Shown here: piece after piece, positions 25,655 to 37,800 of the stretch
How positions within the stretch are numbered: the first letter of the stretch is position 1
Layout: every line of letters begins with the position of its first letter
DNA from: Eublepharis macularius
Lineage: Eukaryota > Chordata > Lepidosauria > Squamata > Eublepharidae
DNA: 64,000 nucleotides
Direction of reading: 5' to 3'
Assembly (NCBI RefSeq): GCF_028583425.1
Contig: NC_072793.1
Coordinates: 97,325,689 to 97,389,688 of the forward strand
Notes under the pieces: generated by a model
The model's input: the letters and a program-made list of their open reading frames with translations, nothing else
Database searches by the model: none
Told to the model about the DNA's origin: nothing
Translations under genes and position numbers: made by a program

Positions 25655-25890
25655 AGAGCAGAACCACAAGTGACAAAAGGCACAGATTGGACACTTGTCT
25701 GCTTCCCTCAAGTTTTGATGGGAAATGTAGGCATCCTGGTCTCGCAGCTTGGCTCTCTGACTGCTGTCCAATGGACTTTTCAACTGTCACTTGTCCAACA
25801 TTCCGCCAAGCTGCCTACATTTCCCATCAAAACTTCAGGGAAGCAGACAAGTGTCCAATCTGTGCCTTTTGTCACTTGTGGTTCTGCTCT
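25655..25890. repeat. Long inverted repeat, probable foldback MITE
   Basis: Near-perfect arms of 79 bp (25655-25733 and 25812-25890), spacer about 78 bp. The outer text is AGAGCAGAACCACAAGTGAC and its complement. TTGCTTGT occurs on both sides some bases out and may be a target duplication. Confidence 0.65.
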
Positions 25891-26264
25891 AAGCCACACG
25901 CTTGCTTGTCTTTGTAGAATTCTCTGGAATTGCAAGAGTGGCTGTCTAAAGAAAAACTTTGCTCTGGATATATCGGGGCCTAGTATGGAGTAAAAAATGG
26001 CACGGGGTGGGCAAGTAGCATCAAGCTACTATTTGGTATTTTCCACCCTCGTGCTACTCCAGTGAAAGGCTTACAACCTCTAAGTAATCTTGAGGTGGTG
26101 AAGTCTGCAAAGAGCCTGGATTGGCAGGCTTAAAAAACATCTCAGTAATCTCTCTTTCTTAAGGGGTGGATGGTAATTAGTAATCATTTCAGTCAAACAA
26201 AAAGAGGAGACACTGGATTTGCTCCAGGGTCCTGTTCTGAGTTTAGAGCATTTTCTAGCTTTGT

Positions 26265-26450
26265 ATTTTAGCTCAAGGTTGACTTGGCCTTCCATCCTTC
26301 CGGGGTCAGTAAAATGAGTACCCAGTTTCCTGGGGGTAAAGGGTAGATGATGGGAAGGCAATGGTAAACCACCCTGTAAAAAATCTGTGATGTGACATCC
26401 CCCCATGGGTCAGTAATGACTCGGTGCTTGCACAGGGGACTACCTTTACC
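26265..26450 (+). mobile_element. Squamate SINE-like repeat
   Basis: CCTTCCATCCTTCCGGGGTC, AAAATGAGTACCCAG, GGGAAGGCAATGGTAAACCA and CAGTAATGACTCGGTGCTTG are in the order of a widespread lizard SINE as I remember it. It ends TTTACCTTTTT. Confidence 0.6.
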
Positions 26451-29151
26451 TTTTTATCTTACAAAACAGAATTGGTCCCTACAGTATTCTTGTATGCCTA
26501 AACATGTTTGTTGCCCCTAATGGCCCATGTATCTCATCCAATATTCTCCATCAGACTTGGCCAAAACAATGATTACCCCCCCAAAAAAACCCTCTAGTTA
26601 AGCCAACAAATTATCCAATCATTTGCTTTTAGATTAAGATTCAGAAGGGAGATTCCAGCACAATTCTAGAAGGTGCCTTACTTCTCTCTCTGATCTCAAA
26701 TAAAAGATCTACTTGATTAAAATCCTTTCTCTATTTCACATGTTAACAAACCCATTGTTCATAAGGGTATTCTTTGCTTCAGTGGTGCATTTCAGATGTC
26801 AGATCAGGCATTTTATCAGATACCTTCAACATAATGCTGCAATGTGCTATAATAAAAATTAGAAGCCATCCAATAATTTGATAATAGCATATACCAGTAG
26901 TATACAGTAATATCCTCTGCTTCAGAGGAATTCTTTCTTGGTAAAAAAGGGGGAAAGCATCAATTGTTTTGCTTTTGGTCAGACAGGCGCCACTTTCGTT
27001 TTCTCCCAATATTCAGGTTTTATTTAGAAAAGGAGAGGCCCTCAACAGGATATTGGGTGGATAAGGAGGCTATACCACCACCACCACCCAATCCAAATGG
27101 CAGGCAACTTATCACTACCAGTTGCCTGTTGCAAATTACAGCAGCTGCCATTTGTTTGCTCAACTCCTCTTTTATATCCTGGCTTGGGCAGGCAACATGA
27201 AGGAGAACACCTTAGCTTTACATCCTACTAGTAGCCAAAGGAGAAGGTGGAAACTCCCACAGGGAGCTCCTATTTCACTGCTGCTCTAAGGGAGAAGAGT
27301 AGGCAAACTTCATATTGCTGCTGCATTGTCCCTCTCCCAGTTTCTCTCTTGACATTTGTAGCTGCAGGCAACCCTCTAAGCAGCAGAGGAAAGAGAAGAA
27401 GCCACAATGGAATGTGCACAAAGGAGGTCAAATCCTGTCTTTGCTAGTGCAGTGGTAGGCCAGGGGTCAGCGAGAGGGGCTCCAGAAGATGCTCAACAGT
27501 GCTGACCCCTGATGCCATCCCTCACAACAACATTGTTGGCAAATGTGATCCTTTCCCCATTTCATATGAGGTCAAGGCGCTCAGATTCCTTGGGTGGGAA
27601 AGGCCTGGACAACATACCTAGTACTTGTGACCCTGAGGCCATCTCTTATTACCAGACCCCTGAAACAGCTGAAGCACCCTGCCTTGAATACTTCAAATTC
27701 TGCCATGTAAGAGAATAGGCTAGAATTACCATTGCCTTTCCCCATGTAAACCACTTAGATGCTGTCCAGTCACCCAGGGACAGAACCCTCCATGCCTCCT
27801 TAAGGAGGATGGAATCCTGGGCTACATTGTTGAGTCCCACACAAGGCCTCTTGCCTTAATATAACTGCTGTCCTTTTCTCATGGCCTAATTGCACAGACA
27901 CCCAACAGAGAGGCTCATTTGCCAAGCTACAGAAGCTGCAAACCTGAGATAAATTATGTTCTTATGTCATTCCTTGCCCTAAGAGCTTTTCTTATTTTCT
28001 GAATCAGATTTGCTTTTTGCTCTCTCATCTTGATAAATGTTTTAATGACAAAACAGCAAAAATTTTGCAAGTGCATTTTTTTTTCTTTTGAGGGAGGCAT
28101 GGAGATACAGAAATGGTGGGCTCTTCACCTGCTGGACTTCTGCCTGTCATGCAGCTATTAAAGGAACAGGTGACCTGCGGGGGGGGGGGGGACGACAAAA
28201 AAATTGGCAACCCTATCACTTCAGCGCAAATCTCTGCTGGATAAACCAGCATCATCAATGATCTCATAGATCAACATTACTGGCACCTTGAGATCATATT
28301 TTTCCAAGGACACGGACTTAGTTCTGCTCTGAGGGCCAATCACAAGGGAAGTACACAGGGGTGCATGATAAACAAGAAATTAGCAGATGTAGTCCTGTCA
28401 CTGCATTTCTGCTTGTCATGCATCTGTTAAAAGCACAGGAGCAGGAAGTCGTCACAGCTACTCTGGACCTTACTGAAGACACAAACCTGTATTTGAGCTC
28501 TACCACTCCAGACTGAAAATGGAGTCTTACGTGATTGAATATTTCTGCCTCCCCACCCCCAAATCTTACATATAGAAAAGTGGATAGATGAGAACAACTC
28601 TTTGACAGATAAAGACTTGTTTAATGTGGAAGAGAGTTCATCTTTACAAGGATCCATTTGGTTTAAAAGCACCTTGTAATTGAAATATTAAATATTAAAA
28701 TGCACCTCTGAGGCTCATTGAGTTTAATGGATATGTCTGATTTGGATGGTGATTATTCCCATGCAAGACCACTTGTTGCAGACAATAACATGCAGCTAAA
28801 GTTGGATTGTGGTCAATAACGCCATATTTTTATGACCCATAATCTTTCCTTCAGCAAATAATTTAAATGGAATTGTATACTAAAAGATACAACTACGCAA
28901 TTTCCCCATTCTCCTCTTCATCTTGTTCCTCTACAATCCAAAGGCTACATGATTTGCATATTGCCAATAATGTATTTGTTCAAATTGGGAAAGGGCCTAT
29001 TCTGGAAGGAACAACTAGTCAAAGTAGGAATTATACGCAGAATATTCAAGAAGTAAGTGCTCATTCATAATACTTGCAGCATTTACTCAGTTTAAACATG
29101 CAGCATGTGATGTTTGGACATCACAAGAAACTGATTTTTTAAAGTAACTGA

Positions 29152-29375
29152 AGTTAGTGTGATGTAGCGGTTTGGCTGTCAGACTAGGATTTGAGAGAGA
29201 CAGGTTCAAATTCTTACTGTGCCATGGAAACTTAACGGGTGACCTCAGTCATTCTTGCAGCCTGATTTACCTCACAGGGTTGCTGTAAGGATAAAATGCA
29301 GGACAAAATGATGTAAGCCACTTTGGAGCACCATTGGGTGGAAGGCAGAGTATAAATGAAGAAAAGAAATAAAGG
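29152..29375 (+). mobile_element. tRNA-derived SINE, older Sauria-like copy
   Basis: Head TGATGTAGCGGTTTGGCTGT, B box CAGGTTCAAATTC and body CTCACAGGGTTGCTGTAAGG. GTTAGTGTGA occurs at both edges (29153, 29375), a likely target duplication that overlaps the SINE head. Confidence 0.75.
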
Positions 29376-31489
29376 TTAGTGTGATTATCCAAATATGGGC
29401 CACTACATTAAATGCAATTTGTTAGGGAGTATTAAACTAGGATCAAGATTCAAAGACTTAACCACATTCTTAGCTAGAGTTTTGACAGATGTAAAAATGT
29501 GGACATCCTGGCTTAATCCTGTCTGGTTCCTGACGCTACCCTCACCACAGTGCAAGCTGGAATACCACCTAGGCCCCTGTGGGAGAAACGGGAAAGAGTG
29601 AAAGTGATTAAACCAGCTTTGGTCAAGGCAAACCGGACTGAATGGTTGCCAGCAAACAGAATCCTGATTTTCCGAACTAACAGTAGTTAAAATAAACCAT
29701 GGGTTTGCATTCTGTCTGAACCAAGCCAATTATTCAGACATTTTAATCACTGTGTGATGCTGCATAAGATAAACACGTAGGGAAATATCACTGTTAAGTC
29801 TGCCTCTGTTTCAGTTGTGAAATTCAGAAAACAACAATGCAACCTGTGCTCAGGACCTCTGCAAATAAGTCTGATGCTTCTGCACCCTAATAATCCTGTA
29901 TTCACAACTACCCCTTCCCCATGCCTTGAAATCACCTTACCTTGTGAAATATAACAATTTAATACAAGTAAAATAAAGAAATTTTTGTAGCCCTAGAGAA
30001 TGCTTCTACTATAATATGTTCTGTGGGCAGGACTGATGTCACTGGAGCTGGTACCTACTACTGTTTCGTCAACAACAATGGCTGTGAGCCAACACCAGTT
30101 CTCCCTTCTCCATGTCATATGAGGTCAAAGCCCAAGACATCATGCAGTGAAGTTGTCTCCCATCCTGGGCTATAGCACTAGAAACCCCACTCAGCCATCT
30201 TGCCCGATATAGAGGAAAACTGGATTCTTGTTTGCCACAGCAATACAGAAGAGAGGGTGGCTAATAGTCCAGGAAATGCTGGAATTAAGAACCTGCATGC
30301 TTGCTCTTGCAGCTGAATCCGACTCTGGCAACTATGAGTCCGGTGCATCTGACATGCATTCATGGCTTGGAGAGGAGGGCTTGACTCAGCTATACTGGAG
30401 AGCGTCAACAACTGTAGTGTTAATTAAATGTCATTCAAATAGATTCATACCTTGTTCACTTTCCTGTATAATGATTTATATCCCCTAGACCAAGCGTCTC
30501 ATTCTTTTGAACCTGCCCAACGTCAGCTCTGCCTTGGTCTGTGCCAACTAGAGCTGCCAGCACACTCACCTCAGCCAGGATTCCCTCCACCCACTTCATA
30601 TTGAGCACAGACCACCTTAGACTCCCTCCCCTTCAAGCTAGCATTGTCATAGTTAGCTATGCAAATAATACTGCCACATGAATCACTCTTTTATTAAGGG
30701 ATATTTGAGGTGACGGTGACAGCTGGAAAGCACCTTGTATAGTGTGTCAAAAGAGGAGATCCTTGTACTTAAAGAGGTGCAATGTCTGTAGTAGTGATTA
30801 GCAATGTCTATTAGCAGCGCTCCATTTCTCTACCATGAATAGCCTTTTTATATGTCCCCTTAATACCCTACAATCCTGTCCCCAAACAGATGGTACCTTT
30901 TCCAGTCTTGTTGGGCATCACTATAGCCAGGCTCCTCTTCCAGTGGCCCTTCCAGAGTCAACGCAAGAAAAAAATGGGTGTGGAAGAAGCTATGAGGGAC
31001 CTATACAGATCCCCTGGAAAAGTAAACACAGGCGTCTGCCTGCCACATCAGCTGCTTGGGCTTAAAATAGGAATGAGAGGAGTCCAACAGGGAGCTATAA
31101 ATAGAATAGAGGGGCCAGAGCAGCTACTTCATGAACTATATTAAGTGAGTGCTGGAACACAGAAGACAGGGAATGGAGAAGAGATCTCGTGTGGAACAGA
31201 GAGAGATGTACAGAGGGAACAGCAGCAAGAATGAGATGGAAATGGAGGAACCAATGAGGGGGAGTGGGCAGAGTTCGGTATGCAATTGCCTGTCTGTCCC
31301 AGATCTAGAGTGGTGCCAAGCCAGCCCTCCCATGGCATTACAGGATCAGCCATGATGAGCAGCACTTCAGCAAGGTACTTAGGCAGCACCCCGGCTGCTG
31401 TGCCATAGCAAGGCGACTGGGAGGTGACAAAGGCCTTCCTCTGCTGCTAGGTCCAGGATCAGTGATGATAAGCTGCAACTCCTTCCATC

Positions 31490-31640
31490 ATGAGAGGACA
31501 CTTAGCTTGGAACCTCCCAACATTCTGTGATTGTTCTAAGGCATCCATTGTTTGGTCAGCTGCATCACATACGTCAGCCATTTTGTTGTATTTTCAGAAA
31601 TCTAAAAGTGCCCACAATAGCTCAGCAAGTTTGGGAACAT
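31490..31640. repeat. Fragment of the same hAT-like family as 41885-42253
   Basis: Shares the order of motifs: aacattctgtgattg, cagccattttgttg, aaaagtgcccaca. Confidence 0.5.
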
Positions 31641-32798
31641 ACGATTTATACTAAAACTGATAAATTCATGCAAACACATACATTTGAAATTAATTGCTAT
31701 TATATTGGGTTTGCTGTCCAAGCAAATATTGTATCATGATATTTAAACATTCAGGAAATAATTTATGGATAAAAATGTAAACACTGATATTTTCCTAGAT
31801 TTCCTTTTTGTTACTCTACTACTCAATGCAGAGAAAGACAAAATGTGCATCCCATTTGTGTTGGTCAGAAAATACACACAGTAATTTTTAAATATGTTTT
31901 TATTTAAATAAAATTATAACTATAATTAGCCCATTCATTTATCATACTATTCTTCTAACTCAGCATTGCCTTTAACTATCCAGGGAGTTGACTGAAATGC
32001 AAATAAATCATGTGAGGTTGTGGCTTGTCATAAAAGAGATGGCATTATTGGAGCAGAGGTGCTATCAATAACTATTTCAAGATGCTGTTGGATTTACTGT
32101 TTTTGAGGTTTGTATTCATAGCTTTGTATCTGGGTCATGTATTTGCAAATTTGTAGTTTCATATGATTGTAAGTTCATATGTGTGCATGTGTTACAAAAT
32201 ACCCTTCCTCAACCGAATAATACCCTAACTTTAACCCAAGCCACCCTTACCCCACATAAAAGCCAAGCCGTAAACATTGTGGTACATAACATCACCAGTG
32301 GTGTCCCTTGTGAAATGCAAACATCTTGGACAAAAATCACACTGCAAACCTAACCTGGTGTTAATGTTTCTCAGTGCAGTCTCAGTGGTATAGAAATATG
32401 CAAGAACTGCACACAAGGGCATACAGTCATACTGATAAGATAAACATGTACACAGCAAACTTGGGGGCAAAAAAGAAGAAACAACATGAAGACATATGTG
32501 AACAGACACATATGACGCATACAGCTACGTATAACTACTCTGAGAAAATATGATATCTGGTTAGACTCTAAGATGCAATGCCAGTATGGACTGGTGGTAT
32601 GCTAGCTGCTGATAGGATCTATGGTAAAGCAGTTTTAAATGTGCTAATATTATTTTTATTATTAGGTCAGTGTGTTCTTATGAACTTATGAAATTACAAA
32701 ATGGGATCCCAATGGATTAAAATATCAGTAGCTATGGCACACACACAACTTTTGCTCTTATGCCATACTTGTGGGCTTCCTAGAAGCATCTGGCTGGT

Positions 32799-33020
32799 TA
32801 TTTATTTAAGTCATTTATAGTCTGCCTTTCTCACTGAGACTCAAGGCAGATTACACAGTATGAGGTTAATACAATCAGTATCAAGTAAATACATTTCAAT
32901 ACAATACCATAAGGTAAACATATACAAGTTTAAAGACATAGCATTAGCAAGGATCCAAGACATAATAGAGATATTGAAGCAAAACATAATCAATTCTAGG
33001 ACTAACATTAGACAGCATAG
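32799..33020 (-). mobile_element. L2 LINE 3' tail
   Basis: Reverse complement of the same tail seen at 8530-8800, including TCTGCCTTGAGTCTCAGTGA and AAATAAATAA. 5' truncated and non-coding. Confidence 0.8.
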
Positions 33021-34121
33021 AAACAGGAACCTGAACTAAATTGACCTCTAGTATGACTCATCAAAGTTCTTCTTATGTTCTTATGAACTTGTTAATACTA
33101 TTTGGAAAGTATTTGGTGATGCTAAACAGCAAAAGAGAACATGTGGCAGACATATAGCTAATCTACTAAGTATTTGGACAGAACTTCATAAGAAATAGGA
33201 AGTGCTCAAGATAAAGGACATTATGGTCCCACTGGTGAACTGATGGGCAGGCAGTCATACACTCCAGCATGCAACAGAAAAGGTGTGACTCTGACTGCTT
33301 GGTCCATTTCACCTGTAACTGTCTTAGCTGACTGGCTGAGAAGCTCCAGGATCTTAGGCAAAGAACTTTGCCAGCTGGGATTACTAAACATCCACATTCT
33401 ACACTGTATTCAAAATCTCAAGCTATGGCTCTTATTGAGAAATAAAATAGCCTTTCCCAAGCTATAAAATATTGAAATTGGGGGTTGGATGGGGCAGCGT
33501 ACAAGATTCTTGTAGCAGAAGCACAAGAGGTTAAGTTATCTGGAACTTTTGTAATAACTGCTTAACTATTGCACTAATAACACACAAGAAAGAGGCACAG
33601 AATCCCTTGTGGAGATGTGCTGTGCAGGGGTTTTTCAACACATCTGCTTTCTTACAGCTATTAAGGACATTTTATGAAGGGAAGAAATAGTTATAATAGA
33701 TACAGCTCCAGACTGCTGAACTGCAAAGGCCTAACTATACATAATGTTGATGGTCCATGAACAGAGTTTAGCCTCAAGAGGATGCTGTGGTGAGCAACAT
33801 GGATTGAGGCCACAGTGGTGGGGAGGAGAATTTAACCTTTTCACTGATCATTTCTTCATATTGAAACCGGGGCCTGAAGGTTGCTTTAACCACAGTAGGC
33901 ATAGATGGAGTGCCTGTCTTTCCCCCCCAGCTAAGGCTAAATATAACTAGGAAGGGTAGTTTTGATGGGGATAATTGCACAGGGTTAACCTTCTCCATTG
34001 CTGTGGCCCCAATTAAAATCTCACCTGCTTGCAGTTGCTTTTAAAGACACACTGGCGGATCTAGTCACAAATGTCCAGCACAACATGTAGTTTGTCCCTA
34101 CATCATAGTATTGAGGGAATA

Positions 34122-34350
34122 TTTATCTGTTATTTATAGTTCACCTTTTTCACTAGTACTCAAGGCAGATTGCACAGTATGAGTCAGCAGCACAGTCATT
34201 TTCACAGATATTTCAATAAACATTGCCATAGGGTATAAATGCCAATTTGCAAAGATTAAAAACCAGCAGAAATCCAATACAGGGCACAAGAAATGCTGAA
34301 ACAGAGCACAAGCAATTCTAAGCCTGACATATTAAAACAACACAGCAACT
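34122..34350 (-). mobile_element. L2 LINE 3' tail
   Basis: Shares the 3' UTR with the 7105-8800 copy, for example GAAATGCTGAAACAGAGCA near 34290 against the reverse strand of 8620. It lies in the expected 3' flank of HYAL3. Confidence 0.78.
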
Positions 34351-34413
34351 ACCCAGTAGGATCACAGATATAGAGAATAGTATGAATAAAGATAATGTCA
34401 TAATGGGGAGTAT

Positions 34414-34419
34414 TTTATT
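34414..34419 (-). terminator. Candidate HYAL3 poly(A) signal
   Basis: AATAAA on the minus strand about 395 bases after the HYAL3 stop, just before an L2 tail in transcription order. Confidence 0.4.
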
Positions 34420-34813
34420 TGCTCTCTACCCTGGCATGTACAAATTCTGAATACCTCTGGAAGCATGTAATGCCCATTCATTACTATAACTGCAAAATAG
34501 TTGCCAAAAGGTTCCCTTCTTTTTAATACACAGAATGTGCTGTACTACAGAGTTCAAAACCTCAATGTCCAAGTCCTTACTTTAGCACCCAAAAGCTTCA
34601 CATAACTGTAAAAAAGTGAAGCCATTATTCTTAGAAATATTGTCTGACCTGTGATTATTTGAAATGTCAGTGTAAGTACAATAGTAAGAAAAGAGAGTGT
34701 ATTTTGCTGTTTGTCCAAGACAGGATGTCCCTTAGCAAACCTGTCATTCAGTTACCAGAACATTGAGGCTACCCTTCGTTAAATGCTAGAGATTGTTGGA
34801 CCTGCATAGATAG

Positions 34814-37800
34814 TTATCTGAGCTCTGTCTTTTTGTCATAAATGGAGGGAGGACAGCTGTTTGACTTCACAACATTGTTGTCATGAGCTGCATCACAGAT
34901 ATCATGATACTGTGAAGCTAAGTTGAACTCCACTTCTGTGATGGGCTCTCTCCATTGTGGCCTCTCACACCAGGTACCAGTCCATTCAGGATAGCAGTGA
35001 CACCGAAAGCTCTCCCATGCTGAAACTTCTTGGTCCAGAAAGTCTGTCACAGTAGGCTCCCCTTCCCACTGCTGTGGACTGAGGTGGAGGAAAGCCCCCA
35101 GCTCATCAGGGTGCTGCCTCACACAACGTCCATTCCCATAGCACAGCTGCTGGCTACATGTGCGGGCTGCTGTGGTTACATTGACTACATATGGCCCCAG
35201 TGTGCTCACAATGTAACGGTGAAGGCTCATGCAGCTCTCCTAAAGAACAGAAAGCCAGAATTAACAGCTTGGAATATTGCAGTGGCTGGACCAGCTGAAT
35301 AAGAATGGCTGCTTTTCACGTGGAGGTTCTTCTGTACTTCAGTGTCCAAACTGAAGTGGTTTTTCTGAGGGGAAGCATCAACATAGTGCCATGCTCGAAC
35401 CATGCTCCACTCACCCTTTCCCTGTCCCCAGTATACTCTTTCCCAAACCTGGTTTTCTACAACCTTTAGGGGAAAAGCTCAGTCTAGCACACTATTCATA
35501 GGATAGGATTGCCAGCTTGAGCACTGGCAACTGGTAGGAGATGTAGAGGGCAGAGACATGCTAAATAGACCTTACGGCAATACCATGACATCCCTTCCAA
35601 TGTGAACCCAGAAGTGACATTAATATGTTGGTATGTTGTAGGATACCAGAGCTTATCCCCCCCTCCCCAGTTTCCCTCCACCGTTCTATTGAGTGGCGGT
35701 GAACACCCAAGCTCCAGGGTGGGAGGTCTCACACTATAGTGGTCCCCTATAATGGAAAGGTGCACATTTTTAATGATCTCACCTGCATCAGTGCCATTTT
35801 TCTTCCATCAGCTTACTGTAGCAGCTATTTTCAACTTCAACAAAAAGACTTTGTGGAATCTCTTTTTTAAAAAATTGGAATCTTAAAAAAAAAATTAATT
35901 GCTATAGTGCTGTAAAGCTATAGTCCTATACCATTTACTGATTTATTTTTTTTAAGGCCCTTTGGTAGTACTGTTCAGGGGGGAGGTGCAGGGGAAATGG
36001 TAGCTGATGGAGGAAAGTGTACGGAAAACTTCTGTGTGGAAAGTTTGTTGCCAGTGCAAATACCTCTGCATTCACAGTGGTGATGAATACAAATGGAGAA
36101 TTCTTGCCATGTGAAAGAAGCCAATGAGTGGTTTTAGTAATGGCCTTTATAGAGAAGAAACCAGGAGGGGACAGAAAACTCAGTTGTTATTCAGGAACTA
36201 AATGCTGGAAGTGAAGGCCTGTGCATTGTCTTTGCATCAAGCACACAAGTACTCCAGAGGGGCTGGTAGAACTAGTATCGTGTACAGGTCAGATTCCTCT
36301 GTATTCTTCTTCTTGTCTGTTCTTTTGCTGTCTCTTTGTTTACTCTGAATGCTAATTTCAAGGAATTCCTTCCTTTTAGCTGCTTCCTTTTCTTCCTGGT
36401 TATTTTGTGTGTGTGTGCGCCAGGGCCGGCGCCAGAGTTTCTGGCGCCTGCGGCCACTCGTGCACACGCGCACAGAGTGCGCGCGCATGCCACGGACTGC
36501 ATGATGACATCATTGTGCGATGACATCATTGCGCAGTGCAGGATAGCTGGGGCGGCACGCAGAAGCTGCTCTGTGTTCCGCACGCTGCCCCAGCAACAGC
36601 CTGACGGCTTCTGCACCCGGCTGGTGTGTGTGGGGGCAGAGGAGCGCACAGCAGAGCTGGCATGGCTGGCTGCAGCTGCTGCTCCAGCCAGCTAGCCTCA
36701 TGCCGCCGCCGCCGCCATATGCCCCAGCCGGGCGCAGAAGCCGCGAGCCGCTGCTGGGGTGGCGCGCAGAAGCTGCTCCGTGCTCCACACGCTGCCCCAG
36801 CCCCCAGCAGCAGTCTGACGGCTTCTGGGCCCGGCTGGGATGTGTGGGGGCGGAGGAGCGTGCAGCAGAGCTGGCGTGGCTGGCTGCGGCTGCAGCTGCT
36901 GGCTGTCATGGCTGGCTGCAGCTGCTGACGGTGCAGAAGCCGTCAGGCTGCTGCTGGGGCAGCGTGCGGAGCACAGAGCAGCCTCCACCCGTCACCCCAG
37001 CAGCGGCTCGCGGCTTCTGCGTCCGGCTGGGGCGTGTGGCAGCAGCAGTGGCATGGGGCTGGCTGGCTGCAGCAGCAGCTGCAGCTCAGTCACACCAGCT
37101 CTGCTGCGCGCACCTCCACCTCCGACACCCCCTCCGGTGCCTTTCCAGTGCCCTCGCGCCCGAGGCCACCGCCTACCTGACCTCTATGGGCGCGCCGGCC
37201 CTGGTGTGCGCGTGTGTGTGCGCACGTGCTTGTTGTGTCAGAAGGTGTACCTGTTTTCTGCCTGAGGCAGATTTAGGGCTATCCTTGCCTTAGGAAGAGA
37301 TCTTTCAGGGATACTCACAAGTGAACTGGAATAGGAGAGGTCACCCCAGAGTGCCGCTCCAGCAGCTCCAAGTGCTGCACTCTCTCCAATGGTGTATACC
37401 AGGTCAGTCTGAATGAGAAAAGAAACAAAGAACATTTCAGCTCAGGGACACTCTATGTATTCAAAGTACATGTTAGTTTGGGCAGTATTAGCCTGATTTC
37501 CTTGGTTACAGGCAGTAGATTTTTGAAGACTGTGACAGAGTAGTTGTTGCCCCAAGAACAAGAACAACACATGTTCCATTTTCCTGTCTCACTATGCCCT
37601 CTGATTAAGTATGTTGTGCAGGGGTTTGTAATGCTTCAAAAATCTTGTCACACTGAAGACCATGGCAAGAAAGAAAAAGTGAATGTATGTGCTGCAAGCA
37701 AGAATAGATCTATCACCCTACTTTTGAGTGTTTGAATATTTGCACATAGCCTTCTTTACCATGTGAAGGATGGCAGTAGGAAGTCCCTATGCATGTTCCT

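Larger units (their letters stand above)
25337..34413. other. Spacer between LSMEM2 5' end and HYAL3 3' end
   Basis: About 9 kb without a recognisable coding exon. It holds a long inverted repeat (25655-25890), two SINEs (26265-26450, 29152-29375), a hAT fragment (31490-31640) and two L2 tails (32799-33020, 34122-34350). It should also contain the LSMEM2 promoter, but no CpG island is visible. Confidence 0.6.

Noticed and set aside
36237-37293. Long overlapping ORFs on both strands with Ala/Pro/Leu-rich products
   Set aside because: They coincide with the GC-rich hAT-like element. All six frames are open because stop codons are rare in such sequence, and the products are low complexity.
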